64,000 nucleotides of DNA from Paralichthys olivaceus. Taxonomy: Eukaryota; Chordata; Actinopteri; Pleuronectiformes; Paralichthyidae. A program made the translations under genes and the position numbers. Location of the stretch: positions 8,871,001 through 8,935,000 of the forward strand of contig NC_091102.1 in assembly GCF_024713975.1 (NCBI RefSeq). The letters are read 5' to 3'. Of this stretch, positions 50,461-63,109 are shown one piece after another. Within the stretch, counting starts at the first letter, position 1. The number at the start of each line of letters is the position of its first letter. The notes beneath the pieces were generated by a model. The model ran no database searches, was not told the origin of the DNA, and was given only the letters and a program-made list of their open reading frames with translations.

Positions 50461-50641
50461 AAAGATTAGTGGACTCCTGAGAGACGATCCCATGATGACA
50501 GCTGATTGGCTGATGATCTTAATTACTGACTGACGGCACCTGTGAAGGATGAGAGCATAAAAACAGGATCTTCACTGTGCAGCAGAATGAGCTGCTGGTT
50601 CTGTTAACTGCAAAGCTTGTTATTAACTGAACGCTTGAAAA
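50461..50641 (+). promoter_or_regulatory. nqo1: nqo1 core promoter and 5' UTR
   Basis: A TATA-like CATAAAAA lies at 50556-50563 and an inverted CCAAT (ATTGG) at 50505-50509, about 50 bases upstream of it. Transcription would start near 50588, giving a 5' UTR of about 54 bases. I saw no perfect antioxidant response element core (TGACNNNGC) between 50461 and 50641; a distal one may exist. Confidence 0.5.
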
Positions 50642-51885
50642 ATGGGTGAGTTTTCTTCTTGTTGGTTGTGTTAATTGTTTCAAGAAGACATGCATAGTTA
50701 TCATTTGTAAATCTTGGCTTCTGCAGTAAAGAAGGTGTTGATCGTGTACGCCCATCAGAGCAGCGGCTCATTCAACGCCGCTGCCAAAGATACAGCAGTG
50801 AAGGCTTTAACTGCTCAGGGCTGCAAGGTGGAAGTCTCTGACCTGTATGCTATGAAGTTTAAGGCTACTGCTACTGCTGAAGACATCACTGGTAGATGAA
50901 TTTCCTGCCAAAGTAAAAAATGATGTACTATTAAAATTGATTGTCAGCTCTACATGAAATGTGTTTATTTCTGTCTCTGCAGGGGAAGTTAAGAATGCCG
51001 AACACTTCCGTTACGCAGAGGAGACCAAACGGGCATGGGAGGAGGGAAAGCTCTCTGCCGACATCACTGAGGAGCAGCGTAAAGTCACTGAGGCAGATCT
51101 GATTGTCTTTCAGGTAAATGTGGTAGTTAATGTGTTTTGTGTTAAGCCCTCAAGATCTCTAGATTAAAAAGGAAACTTGAACTCCTTGTCCTCAGTTCCC
51201 CATGTACTGGTTCACTGTGCCTGCGATCATGAAGGGCTGGTTTGACCGGGTGCTCACGCTGGGCTTTGCCTACTCTCATGATAAGAGATACAGCTGTGGA
51301 ATCTTCAAGGTGAGAAATCAAAGCAAGAGGCTCACAGTACTTCAGTTTGAGGATTAGGTTTTTCCTTTTCTTAATTTGTTGGCTTTCTGCACAGGACAAG
51401 AAAGTCATTCTCTCATTCACCACTGGATCTCATGAGTCCATGTTCAGTGCTAATGGCATCAATGGAGACATGAATGTCACACTGTGGCCCCTGCAGGTAT
51501 AATTTCTGCATGAATTAACTGAATCAAACATTAAAATCTTGACAGGAACTTTAATAACATGCTGTTTTTTTTTTTCCTCCCCCTCCAGAATGGTATCCTC
51601 CACTACTGTGGCTTCCAGGTTCTGGCCCCTCAGATCTTCTGGGCTCCTTCTCACATTCCCTCTGAGGCTCGCAAGACCCTGCTTGATGCTTGGCGCACAC
51701 GACTTCAAGGTCTCCTGGGAGAAGAGCCACTTTCCTTTATTCCCTTGGACTCCTTTGACGGGCAGGGTTTCCAGCTGAAGCCCGAGATACACGAGAAACA
51801 TGCCACCAAGGAGTTTGGGCTGATGGTGGGCATCCACTTGGGAAAACCGATTCCTCCCAACAACCAGATGAAAGCTGGAGTCTGA
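50642..51885 (+). CDS. nqo1: NAD(P)H dehydrogenase [quinone] 1-like, 6 exons
   Basis: FAD-dependent cytosolic two-electron quinone reductase family (DT-diaphorase). Exons: 50642-50645 (ATG G), 50727-50891, 50983-51113, 51196-51309, 51395-51496, 51589-51885; together 813 nt and 270 residues, all phases agreeing. Family blocks: [11 protein letters not shown] (9-18, FAD phosphate loop), [27 protein letters not shown] (101-119, with Trp105 and Phe106), [21 protein letters not shown] and the C-terminal domain that NQO1 has and NQO2 lacks. Numbering aligns directly with mature human NQO1. The active site is altered: Tyr126 is kept, but Tyr128 is His, Tyr155 is Phe and His161 is Asn. Asn161 is also the state in human NQO2. 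Activity toward quinones is therefore inferred, not certain. AATAAA is at 51921-51926. Confidence 0.93.
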
Positions 51886-52571
51886 AGACTGCAGAGCTTT
51901 GTTTAGAGCCTTACATCTGTAATAAAACCTGAGATGCTCTGACTTTACACTGGTCTTTGTTGAATTTCTTGCTGGGTTATTTAATTGTAAGGGCTGGACT
52001 TGTGTGTCCCTGACCATTTTACATATATTAACTACAAAGCCAGAGGACTTGGTTAAGGGCACAGTTGCAAGTTCACAAAAGTGATGTGACTATTGCAGGT
52101 CCAGGATGAACGGTGGGCTACGCTGTGATTTGCTGCAGGGAGGAAATGATTCGCCGTCTCTCTTGCACTGATTGGTCATGAACAGGAGGTGACAGTTCAC
52201 TGCTGATACAGTTGTGTATGTGTGACCAGGCCCTGCTTTCAATGATTCTTGTCTGAAGTGTTGGTATTTCAGTGTCCCTGGGGCTGTACCTTGTTACTGC
52301 TTTAATTTTTGGCTGTTCAGTCTAAACCCCATTGCACCAAACTAGGTGACTTGCTGAAAATGATGCAATGAGCAGCTATTAAAAGCCACTCCAGGTGGTG
52401 TCAAACAGTGCAAAAGTGTTCCATGTAGCTGGAAATGCAAACTGCCGGATGTGTAAATAAATGTAATGGTTTGTTAACAAGTTTGCCATATGATGTCAAT
52501 GTTGTGTTCACATCCTGTTTCCACAGTGTACAAATAATCCTTTATTGCAGGTTTTAAACTGTCACATCCAG

Positions 52572-52757
52572 AATGATGCTTGGTTCTGGGCCTCCTGAGA
52601 AACACCCCTCTCCATTACTCCCTCTAAACTCTGCTTTGATGGGGAAGGTTTGTAGCTTGAAGCCTGAGGTCCATGAGCAACATGCTAAACAAGGAGCTTG
52701 CTCTAACCCACCTGGGTAAAATGCTCCCACCCTGCAGCCACATCAAAGCTGGAGGTG
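52572..52757 (+). pseudogene. Decayed fragment of a second nqo1 last exon
   Basis: The stretch aligns with the last nqo1 exon in the same order and orientation: GATGCTTGG, CTTTGATGGGGAAGGTTTGTAG (the SFDGQGFQ region, now with a stop), TTGAAGCCTGAGGTCCATGAGCAACATG, then CACCTGGGTAAAATGC (HLGKPIPP region) and CACATCAAAGCTGGAGG (the MKAGV end). Stops, short deletions and frame breaks are present. The rest of the gene was not found between 51930 and 52572. An AATAAA-like CAATAAAAG follows near 52782. It is best explained as the remnant of a tandem duplicate, because it lies just downstream in the same direction. Confidence 0.85.
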
Positions 52758-55700
52758 GGTAACCAACAATGCTCTGCCTGTGCAATAAAAGCGTCATCTC
52801 ATGCTGATTCTCGTGGCCTTGACCTTGATGTTTGGGTGAACCGAGTTAATGTCCTTGTGAGCACTTTGTTTGTGGACTTGCTGTTTTTGGGCAATTCAAA
52901 CAAATGTCATGCATGCGGTCTGTATTAAGCTGAAGTGTTCTCTACCTTGTTTACAGACACGCCGGCAGCCAGAGAGTCCTGCTTGCATGCAGTTTGGGGC
53001 TCCGCACAGAAACATAAGTGGCTGAGCACTTTTCCCAGAGAAGCTGCTTTTGTTTGGGTATGGAGGAAATGAGATGGAGGCGGGGGCAGGGGGATGGGGG
53101 GTGCACACTTAAGGAAATGGCCTTGCACTCTCATGTCCAGACCACAGCCAGTGACATGTAGGAACTTGACGGTGCGCATATTTCACAGCTGAGGTTCCAC
53201 GAGGTCACTGTGTGTTTGTTTGCATTGAGTTGAGTCTGCTTCCATCATCGCAGGCAACACATGTTCAGATAAAGAAACCCCGGTGATCTGGTGCTTAAGA
53301 CGGTTCCATTTTTGCTGTCTTATATGACTTGTAGCCTCATACTTGGAATTAACACTGAGGAATCAGACGACAGCTGCTGTGTCTCAGTTTGTGTACTTCC
53401 ATATTCGTACAGAGATGAAACAGTGTGAAAATGTAGTATCACCTTGAGCGAGCAAAATTATCACAGTTATCAGTATCGCAGCAGTTTAAATGAAATGTAA
53501 AATATTTGTGAGAAACATAAAATAAAGCACTATATGAAAAGCAGGGAGGGTTCAGGATGCAAAATAAGGTATATCAAAATACAATGCTGAGGACAAATAT
53601 GCAGTGATTTCCAATGTTCTGTTCATCCTGACTTTGAAATAAATCTGTAGCTGTGATGCCGTCTGTTGCTTTTTCGGCCATGTTTTTAAATGGTGATGGT
53701 GGCATAATCTCCTCGTGGTATATAACAGGGAAACATGGGATAAGGAATGAAAATGTATTAAAAGATCATTTTTATGGGAAGATGTTGCCTTGATTTTAAT
53801 GGTCTGACAGTAAACTTAACAAGATGGTCAGAAATAGACCCCATGGGTGCTGTTGTAGGACTCGAGCACCTTTATGTGGGGCACCTGAGCTACTAGGTGA
53901 GTTGGCAGACACCTGTTAATGATCTTTTTCAAGTCAAGTGAGTACAGCGGCCAGCAGATATCTTGATGGGCAACAATTGCTGTCAAATGTTGCAATGTTC
54001 CTTTTTTCAGACTGCAAAACAGCCATATTTGATTTTGAAGCATTCGATATGAGAACATCTGAGAATAAATAAGTGTTTGAAAAGCTCTTATTTACCTCAT
54101 CCCAAACAACAATGTGAACAAATCTTACAGTTATAAGTGTGAAGATTTTGAGCTTTTACCATATGCATCATTGTCCCACACAGAAAACCGAGTGTTGGCA
54201 TTAGAATGGCTGGACTCACGGTCTGTTTGTGTATGTTAGGGCAGTTCCACAGTATCTGATCTGGTGTCCATCCTGCTCTCCCATTGTCCATCATGGTTCT
54301 CCCACCATGGCTGCTGGGAAGTCCATTTTTGGCCAGCTCAATGGGAGGAAGTGGGCATCGTCTAGCACCGAGCAGGGAACAGAGACTCCGGAAAGCAGTC
54401 TCTGCTGAAAGCTCAGATACGCACATTTACTCAGATAAAAGATGGCAGCAAAAAGTTCAGAGGAAGCTTGGAGTTTGAATGAACCTCTGTTTTTCAGCAA
54501 ACATGCATTTTATCATCAAGCTAAGAAAAGATTGTATTAAAGGAAATCTTTGATTTTCTGGGACATTTACTTACTTTGTTGCCAAAAACCAGCCTCATCT
54601 AAGGTAGCAGGGTTAGCTTAGCATATTAATATAAAGAAGGGAAAAAAACTAGCATGGCTCTGTTCAAATAACAAAATCCAAAAGACTCTATAATTAACAC
54701 ATATCTGTTTGTTTAAGGTGTACAAAATCTGAAATCAAAACTTGTGTTACAGGTGGTTATGTGTGACTATATATAAAATATATATATAAAATACATACAT
54801 GATACATAAGGTGTAAATCAGCGAGCTTTAGATTTAATGTTTGCCATACACCAGGCCACTGCTCCCAGTGTTTATGCTAGCTATGCTAACTGTCTGCTAG
54901 CAGTAGCCTAATGAGGGTGGTACCGATCTTTTCATCTAACTTGAGAATAAACCTTTTTCCCAAAATGTCAAACTTTTCCTTCTAAAGAGTCGTAATGAGT
55001 CAAAATGTAAATATGACAAATATGAACAAGCCTTGATTTGATTTACTATATTTGAAACTGAGGTGAGAGGCAGTGCAGAGCCAGATGTGACTGATTGTTC
55101 TTTGTTGGGTGTTTTGATTAGGCCATAAATGGGTCCTTGTGTTTGCACCAGATGTCACAGGGTTAACAACAGGCCGACCATTAAACACTATGACCCGAAA
55201 CAGAGAGAGAGCTGGTCAAATGCAGGCGGAAAATAAAAAAGGTCGGCTGAAAAACGAAGAAAATTATTTGAAACATCCATCCTCTCTCTCTTTCAGGGGC
55301 TTCATTAAAATCCAATCAATTACATCTCAACATGAACCGCAGCTTTACGAACTTGGCCTGAGTCCATGTGTGCTCACAGTGAATATCACAAAAAAACGGA
55401 GGCATGGTTCGGGGTGGTTATATTAAGATTGGCAGCAGGAAAGGTCTGTAATGGAGAACTACTGGCGTTTTAGTTTATACTTTAACTTAAGTTCCAACAG
55501 ATCCATTTGCCTTTGTATCACTGTGTCATTGTAAGTTTCCCATAATCATGAAACCATGAATTCCCACTGACATCAGAGCACAATCCCGCCAAACACACCA
55601 ATCACTAGGAGCCTCTTAAATCAGTCCTGCAATGAGTCGATAGGTTCCCACAGTCCTTGTTAAAGAGAAAAATGTGAGATTGATAGTTCAACAAAACAAT

Positions 55701-58139
55701 TCTTCACTCGTACCGACTCAAACATACAACATTCTTGAAGTAGTTTTACTTCTGGGGAAAAACTTGCTACTAAATACCTGAGACAGTGGATTGAATATTT
55801 GAGGTAGATCTGCCTTTAGCAATAAAGGTAATAAAGTTTTAATGGATTTATTTTCTCATAAATACAGGGTGTAAACTACTTGCTAGTAACCATCCATGAA
55901 AACAGCAGCACATGAAGCCTCTGCATATTTCTAATGTGTGTGTGTGTATCAAAGATAAATCTCTCATGGCTAAGCAGGCGATCACAGCCAAACAGCTGTG
56001 GAGGAACACAATCACAAGTATATCCGAGGAGCTTCTTGCGAGTTCCAAAAGAGGAGAGAAAAACACAGATGAAAAAAATAATAACAATCACTACCTCCTT
56101 CCTTTTTTCACGAACTCCTACAGGATGTGTCTTTCATGCCTTGTTCTTATTATCCTCATCTCCATCCTTCTTTTGTCTCCCTCTTCTCTTCTCACCAGTG
56201 TGAAAATGCACAGGAAACTTTTACCACAATGGGACTTTTCACACATCTTTTGCTCATTAGGGATTTGAATGTTCGCTGGAGATGTGTTCCTGCAGGGGAT
56301 CGGACCACAGTTAACCACATACAAACAAACACTCTGACAGATCAGGCCCTTGACAGGAACTTCACTCAGCTCAGCTGGCAGTGACAGGGCCCAGACAGGC
56401 CTGCACTTTGCCACTTTCAAACTCTTACACGAAAGGCCTGCCGTCGTGGTTTTGATGAATGGATATGCATCAAGCTATTGGCCTCGGTTCAGCCTATGAT
56501 GTATGGAGTGCCTGGTAGTGAGAGGCGGACGTGAGGCTGCAAAGCTGTTTCATATTTACATGCAGAAGTTGAGCAGGGCTGGGACGTTCGGGGGAAGGCT
56601 CTTGGTGGTTTGGCGCATCAGAGTGACAGGGTTAAAGCTGCAGTCAGCCATTACACTCCTCTCCGAATCCTTCTCTGCATTGTAATGTGAAGCAGATATC
56701 TGCTATCTCCACCACTGGCTGCACGGGTGAGTGATGGGAGGAACAGACACGGTGAATGCGGCACATCCTGTCCGTCACTCTCGTTTGATCCTCGGATCCA
56801 ATGTTGACTCCTCTTTGGTTTCTATTTTAGATCCAATTCTCTTTCTGGCTCTCATTTCATGCATCTCACTAGGATATTTCCCCTTGATATAATACTGACA
56901 TATTCCCACTGTCATACATCAATACAAGCAGTGAAAGACTAGAGGTGGCCTTGTATGATTTTGTCAGTAACAGATGCAAGCAGAGGCTCAGGGTTATAAA
57001 TGAGCAGATGCAGAAAGACTAGATAAATGGGAGTACTGATGCTATGGTGCCCCTCATGCTCCAGATGCTGCCTGGGTTGCCACATCCTGGCTGTAATCTC
57101 CCTGCAGTGCTGCGTTTGCCTGTGTGTATGTGATTGGCAGGGAGACCATGAATAGGAACCACCTGGGACAGAGAAACATGGCTTTAGGTGATTTTCCGTC
57201 GTTTGAGCTATAATTTTTCACTGTGGGGTAATTGTTTAGTAAGGACACGCTAAACAGCATATCACCATTTAGATCTTTTTCCGCAGAAGTGACTCAGGCT
57301 TCATTCCACTGGTATGACTGACTGCGGAGTTGTTTGTGTCCAATAAAGCCTGCAGTGTTTGGTTCTCTCAAATGAAATAGGTTAAATCAGTCTGTTTACC
57401 ACTCTTGCAAATTATCATAAATTTCAAACTTCATTTAAACCATGAACTTGATGCCATAGACCGTATATCAACACTGAGGCTTTCATGCATATAGACTACC
57501 TTCAGCTAACGTTGTGAGCGTAACTACTGCTGCAGGCTTCCTTAAAACATGCCACATTCCAGCAGCACTTGGGGTCCATTTTTCATTTGGCATGACAGGA
57601 CAATAGGGGTGAAAGTTAGCTACCTCATCTGCAAAGTCTGTGGCATCGGCACAGTGAGGCACCGTGTTGTAAAGCACACGTTAGGATAGTCAGGATAGGA
57701 TTACTAGATTAGAGCTGCAGCCCCGGGTGGAACTCAGTGAGATGGACAGCGTCTCGTGCAGCCTGTGGACAGACTCTGTCATTCACTAATCCATACTGGA
57801 CACTTACTGTCCCCTAGAGCAAGACTTTTCATCAGTTCCTACCCATTTTCTGCATGATCTCTTTGACCTGACTCATAAGAATGAATATAGAGTGTGTGTG
57901 TGTGTGTGCAAGAATGCAAAGAGAGGGGGGGTGGGGAGCAACCTGTAAGACTTGAACTTTGTTTGAGTTACTGCTGCATGCAGGAATGATGGACAAAGTT
58001 AATGGGCTGTATGAACCATAGCCAGTCATGGTGAACAGCTTAGCATGAAGGCACTGACAGATTCAGAGAGGTCAGAGAAAGAGACGGAGAGAAGAGAGAG
58101 CAAAGATGAAGAGAAGAACTAGAAGGAGACTCAGGGGAG

Positions 58140-58590
58140 TGAACACCTCCCTTCAACCAAGCTGCACCAGCTTCTGGACACACTCACAGATATCAATTTT
58201 CTAAATATGGCTGATGAAAAAGTGCTTATGGGAAACTAAAATTGTTAGTCTGACAGATTTTAAATATGATGGCTGCACTGTACCTGGTCTCTCTCGCTCT
58301 TCTCCTCCCCTCCTCCCCTCTAGCCCCCATTTCTCTCCTCTCAACCGGTCGAGGCAGATGGCCGTGCAAATTGAGTCTGATTCTGCTGGAGGTGGGAGGG
58401 GACTTTTATTTCTCTCCACAGTCGCTAAGTGTGTCGTTGTGGGAACCGGTGGGTTTCTCTTTTATTGTGTAAGGTCTCGACCTCTCTATGTAAAGTACCT
58501 TGAGATCAAAATGAAGTTTCATGGAAATGTTGTTTTTCTGTATTCTTACTTACAAACTAACAAACAAATGGACAGGGGTGAAGACATAAA
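58140..58590. repeat. Family D dispersed repeat fragments
   Basis: CTGCACCAGCTTCTGGACACACTCACAGATATCAATTTTC (58160-58200) matches the family D start near 27400. CTTTCTATGTAAAGTACCTTGAGATCAAAATG...CATGGAAATGTTG and ACAAACTAACAAACAAATGGACAGGGGTGAAGACATAA (58480-58590) match its end. The middle (58200-58480) is different sequence. Confidence 0.5.
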
Positions 58591-60982
58591 GGAAAAGATT
58601 TTAAAGCTACTTCCTTTTTTTTTAAACATTAACAATCGATCAAATTAAGTGTAACATGAAAGGTCTCACTCATTTTGTCGAACCCACAGAGAACTGTCAC
58701 TCAGCTCGTAAGGTTTATTGAGCCTTTTGTTGGCTTTCAGCCCTTTGTTTCTCGTTTACAGCCCACAACTTTACTTTTTTGCTTCACTCTCACTGCTCTC
58801 ATCAGCGTTTCTTTTTTCCTGAACAGCCGTACGCAGCGATTTCCAGCACAAAGCCTCTAAAAAGCTCTAAAATGTCCACTGTACCCAACCTGCCCGGCAC
58901 CAAATGACAAACAGACAAAGTAAGAGACTCGCTGTTGAGCATAGCTGAGCATTTAGCAGGAGGTCGTGGAGAGCAAACAATCCAGAATTTGAAGCAGTGT
59001 AAATATTGGACTTTCATTCACCACATCGCTACAAACACGTCTCTGAATGAATGATTCTGTCCCTCCATTTCTGCTGGATGAGTAAATAAGTTCTTGTTTA
59101 TTAACATATTCACCATAGCAACTTAAAAGCTAATCAGCTTGGCTCGTTTTCACTGCCTCCATGTGGCCAAAATGCAGCTTGAAGAAATCCATTCAACGCA
59201 CCACAAAGACTCTGAGTTCATTCTCACTGTTCCGAAGTTTGACATCCAAGCAATTCTCAGGTTTCAGTCACATTCATGGGCTGGTGTAAGAGACAATCTG
59301 TCAACATATGGAATGCCTTGTTGCATTTTCCAACAGGGATCCACACTTTGTGCCAAACACACACCTGCTTGAACAGATCCCGAAAACAAGACACAAAATA
59401 TCACCTCATCTTAAAATATCACCTCATCGGGAGTGTAAGGAATAAAAGAATAAATCTTTTGTTCTTTGACTTTTTTGTAAGATTCATTGTGCTCCCTCGA
59501 GTTCACTCCCTCACAAGCTCCTTCTGCACCACTCCGTCTTTCAGTTTAACTCACACAGGGCCTCCCTCTCCCCCTGGAAGATAATTGAAAATGAATGGAT
59601 AATTAAGTGGAGGATGAGTGAGGAATGAAGAGTGGGGATATAGAGGAATGTGAGGAAGCAGAGGCATGCAGAAGGAAACCTCAGAGCGGGATGAGAGTTT
59701 AACAGTTGATGGTAAAGATGTGCTTGAGAATGAGACTGAGAGGGACCCTCTGAATGGTGATTTGCACAAAAATGGGCCATGTCAGTCAGATCCCCCACCG
59801 TGACACAGGGCTGGACTACAATAGAAACGGCAGTCATTAGGAATAACCCTCTCAATCTTTCTTCCTCTGCTTTCCTCAACTTCTCACTCCCACACCACTA
59901 TCCACCCTCTTCTTTCCCTACGTCATCACTACCCTGTTCTCCTGCCGCAGTCATCTGCCCTTTTCCAGCTCCTTATCTTTTGATCATTCTGTTTATCCTG
60001 TGTGTGACAACTCCGCCTTGTCTGGAATACTACAAGAAGGGTTGAAAGTACTCTGTGGGAAACAGTGTGTTTAAATAGTAGAATGGTTGCTAAGACATAC
60101 AACAAAAAGACCTACCTTGTTAAAACTTTTCGTAAACTATGCTTAATTGACGCAAAATCACAAATTTGCCTGAGTAGCTTTACGATCTGTTTAAGTTAGA
60201 GACCGTATGCCATTATCTCCTGAATTCAGCAGGGAAACACTATTGTCAGCAGGGGGGAAAAGGTCTCTTCTAGGGCAGTCATGCAATGCATGTTGTATAT
60301 GGCTGCTGCAGCAGCAGAATCCCAGCACCGAAAAAAGGAATTGCAATTTATTAAACCTGCATTTAATCTGCAACTTTCAGGCACATTGTGGAGGAGCAGA
60401 AACAAGCTGTCAACACACAGATATTTGACTCTTTCAAGTTGAAACTTGTAAGCAAACAGTTGCCCTTTTTAGAAATCCAAGCGACGCACACATTAACATT
60501 CTTTCTCAGCCATGTTTGTGACCTTCAACGAGTTAAGGTCCGATGTTCAGTCTCTTCCAGTGGGAAACACGTTGCACTTTAGAAGCAAAATTCTGTTCAC
60601 CAACTTGCCACTAACTTTGTCCTCCAATTGTTTGGTGCCGAGGAGGCAGCGCGCAGTGGGTTTCAGCTTCCAGCTGTGTCACTGATGAGAGTAGCAAGAG
60701 CGAGTCAAAAGAGTGAAGCTGTGCACCGGAAAAAAACAAAACAATGAGCTGAAAGGTGCTGAAATGCTCCAGAGCTGAGCTGAACTGCAGAGTCAGGTGA
60801 TTATTGAGTAAATGAAGTCATGTGAAATTTCACTTTATTGAGTCGATCAGATTCAGGCAAAGTGAGGAAGTGTGGATCACAGAGAAAAAGTCAAGCAAGT
60901 GTTTCATTTCATTAGATATTTCCCTTCACATCAAATGCGGATGACCTTTTCTCAAATAACACCGGAGAACATACCCAAACCC

Positions 60983-61010
60983 GCACACACACTCACACAC
61001 ACACACACAC
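60983..61010. repeat. (CA)n microsatellite
   Basis: About 13 CA units with one CT interruption, in a region with no recognised gene. Confidence 0.85.
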
Positions 61011-62829
61011 CCCTGCTGTTCCCAGTCTTGCTTCCCTGTGAATGAGGAATACAGAACAGAGGTTGGCAGCAGTCTGCAGGGCTACGGATGCTTATCAGAA
61101 AGGCTTACAAATCCCTCCTGATGCTCCTGATATAGAGGACAATGGGTATGCGTGCGTAGTGGGAGCTCTCTTTAAAGCCTCATTGAAACCGACTTCACTA
61201 CGCTGCTCTTTAATGAGGTCAGACTGGCCTGCTGGCTGCATTTCATCACTACATACAGGGCGTACAGTCATAATAAACTGCAGTAAGGGGACGTGTACCA
61301 CTCAACAATATCTTCTTCCCAAGCAAACATGCTGGACTCACTGCACCTGGTTAACTCTGTATACTTCAATCACTCAGAAAGACATCAAAAGAAGTACTCT
61401 CACTTGAGCTGAGCATATTATCAAGATTTCACATTTCTAACAGGCTCGGTGCATTCTGAAAGGAAAATCCCACAGTTTCTGCTGCTTTGTCAGATCCCGT
61501 CTTTGTATTGAACTTGGGGTTAATTGCTCTGGTGGGAGCAGCCGCGAGGCCACCAGAGTTGCAGGTGAGCTTTCAGCTGTGCTCGGGAAAAGACGCGAGC
61601 CACCCACGCAGCTTTGTGCTGCTTCCAAAGGATGTGCCTGAAATGAGACTGAATGCAGGTCCGACGACAATGAAACAACAAGCAGCTGATGTTGTTCATA
61701 GTTTCAGGACGTTGCATGAAACAAACAGAGCCCCTTGCACCTTCAGTCAAATGTTTCATACCGATTCTACATATGTGGCCTCTGACTAAAACGTGAAGTA
61801 GACAGGAAAGTATCTTGGTGCTGTTCGGCATTCAGTTATTTAATATCAGTTACATCTGTGGGACTGGGGTTAACCTGTTTGTTGGTTTTGGGTGGAAGCA
61901 GTAGACAGTAGATTTGGTTTAACGTCTGCAACTCTGGTTTCATATTTAGGTAACTGCAGGAAGCACGAGGAGGTGCCCATGTAATGTGGTTCATATGTTT
62001 TTTTTTGCACCATATTTATTGTATATTTACCCTATTCGCTTTATTGAGGTTTCAAGGCCACTATTACTCACAGAAGTCACCAAATCTTGATTGAAATAAA
62101 TGTAATGCCACATAAAACATTGATGTAAAATAACACTAAATAACACTTTTTTACATGAGGAGCAACTTTTCTACTGGTTTCATCCATTAGACTATGTTTT
62201 GTAGAATATAGCTACAGTGCTAATAATAATCCAGAATCTTTACTATACATAATCAACACTTATTAGATGAATAATATGTTTTTGACATATCTATATACAG
62301 AATCAGTGAGATTAGTAGTCAAACAATACAATTCGGTCCAGAGGGAGTGGAACTCCGGCGAGCAAGGGTTCCCCTTCGACAAAAACAAATGTAGCATTTC
62401 TTAAGTCCTAATTGTCGCTTTCTTAAAAGGTAAAATATGGAATATTAAACTATAAATAAGGTCATGTATGTGGTTTAATACACAATTCAAACTTGAACAT
62501 ATCATTTTTTTTTATTATGTATGTGAAATGTATTAGGTATTGGCCCATGTGTAGCAATCACTAAATCATATATCACTGTTACAGTGGACATTATGAGCAG
62601 CATCTCAACAGCTGTGTCCTTACAAAGGACACATGCACTAAAACATCCATGCTCCAGTGTGCACGTACAGACCTGTACGCCTATAAAACGTGCATCAAAC
62701 CACATACTGGATATTTGAATGTGTCACATGAAATTGTGTGTTGTGCATTAGTCATATGGTTCATAAAAAGCTGGAAATTCAGTTCGTTCTTCTTTTTATT
62801 TTTTTCTTTCTCTGCCGAAACTGGCCGGA

Positions 62830-63109
62830 CTACTTGCTGTGTATTGAACGCCCGAGGGGACGGTGCGATGTCAATACGCACCGCTGCTGGGACCAGCCTT
62901 GGAGGCGTAACTCCAGAGAGTATCAGCAAGTGCAGAACAAGGAACAGGCTCAGATTGATTCGCGGAGGCGGAGGGAATCCTGCGCGCAATAAGTTGCCTC
63001 TCCTGCGCTGCAGTAAGTTTTAGAATATTCATCCGGTAAAACTCGGCGAAATCGAATCTGGTGTTTGAACGAGAAGAGACTCGAGAGAGGAGGGAATATT
63101 TAAAAACAG
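62830..63109 (+). other. Candidate non-coding first exon of a gene beyond the window
   Basis: CpG content rises above the surroundings (for example GATTCGCGGAGGCGGAGG near 62957-62975 and CTGCGCGCAATAAG) and the stretch ends in a strong donor ACAG|GTAAGC at 63109/63110. No long frame runs into the donor, so it would be 5' UTR. No downstream acceptor or coding exon was recognised before the window ends. The start of this exon and the identity of the gene are unknown. Confidence 0.4.

Larger units (their letters stand above)
52800..62810. other. Gene desert downstream of nqo1, nothing recognised
   Basis: About 10 kb in which no open frame resembles a known family and no exon pair with matching phases was found. 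It contains a GT patch near 57890-57908, family D repeat fragments near 58140-58200 and 58480-58590, and a CA microsatellite at 60983-61010. It may be an intron or regulatory flank of the gene starting near 63 kb, or truly intergenic. Confidence 0.5.

Noticed and set aside
50461..50641. Antioxidant response element in the nqo1 promoter
   Set aside because: Near matches such as TGACTGACG and TGACAGCTG do not satisfy TGACNNNGC, so no element is claimed.
51430..52062. 210-codon open frame on the minus strand over nqo1
   Set aside because: It is the antisense of nqo1 exons 5-6 and an intron; it has no family resemblance and crosses nqo1 splice sites.
58214..58648. 144-codon plus-strand frame
   Set aside because: Composed partly of family D repeat sequence and low-complexity CTCTC; no gene family recognised.
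62649..63023. 124-codon plus-strand and 102-codon minus-strand frames
   Set aside because: Overlap a CpG-rich putative 5' UTR; no family resemblance, and neither runs into the splice donor.
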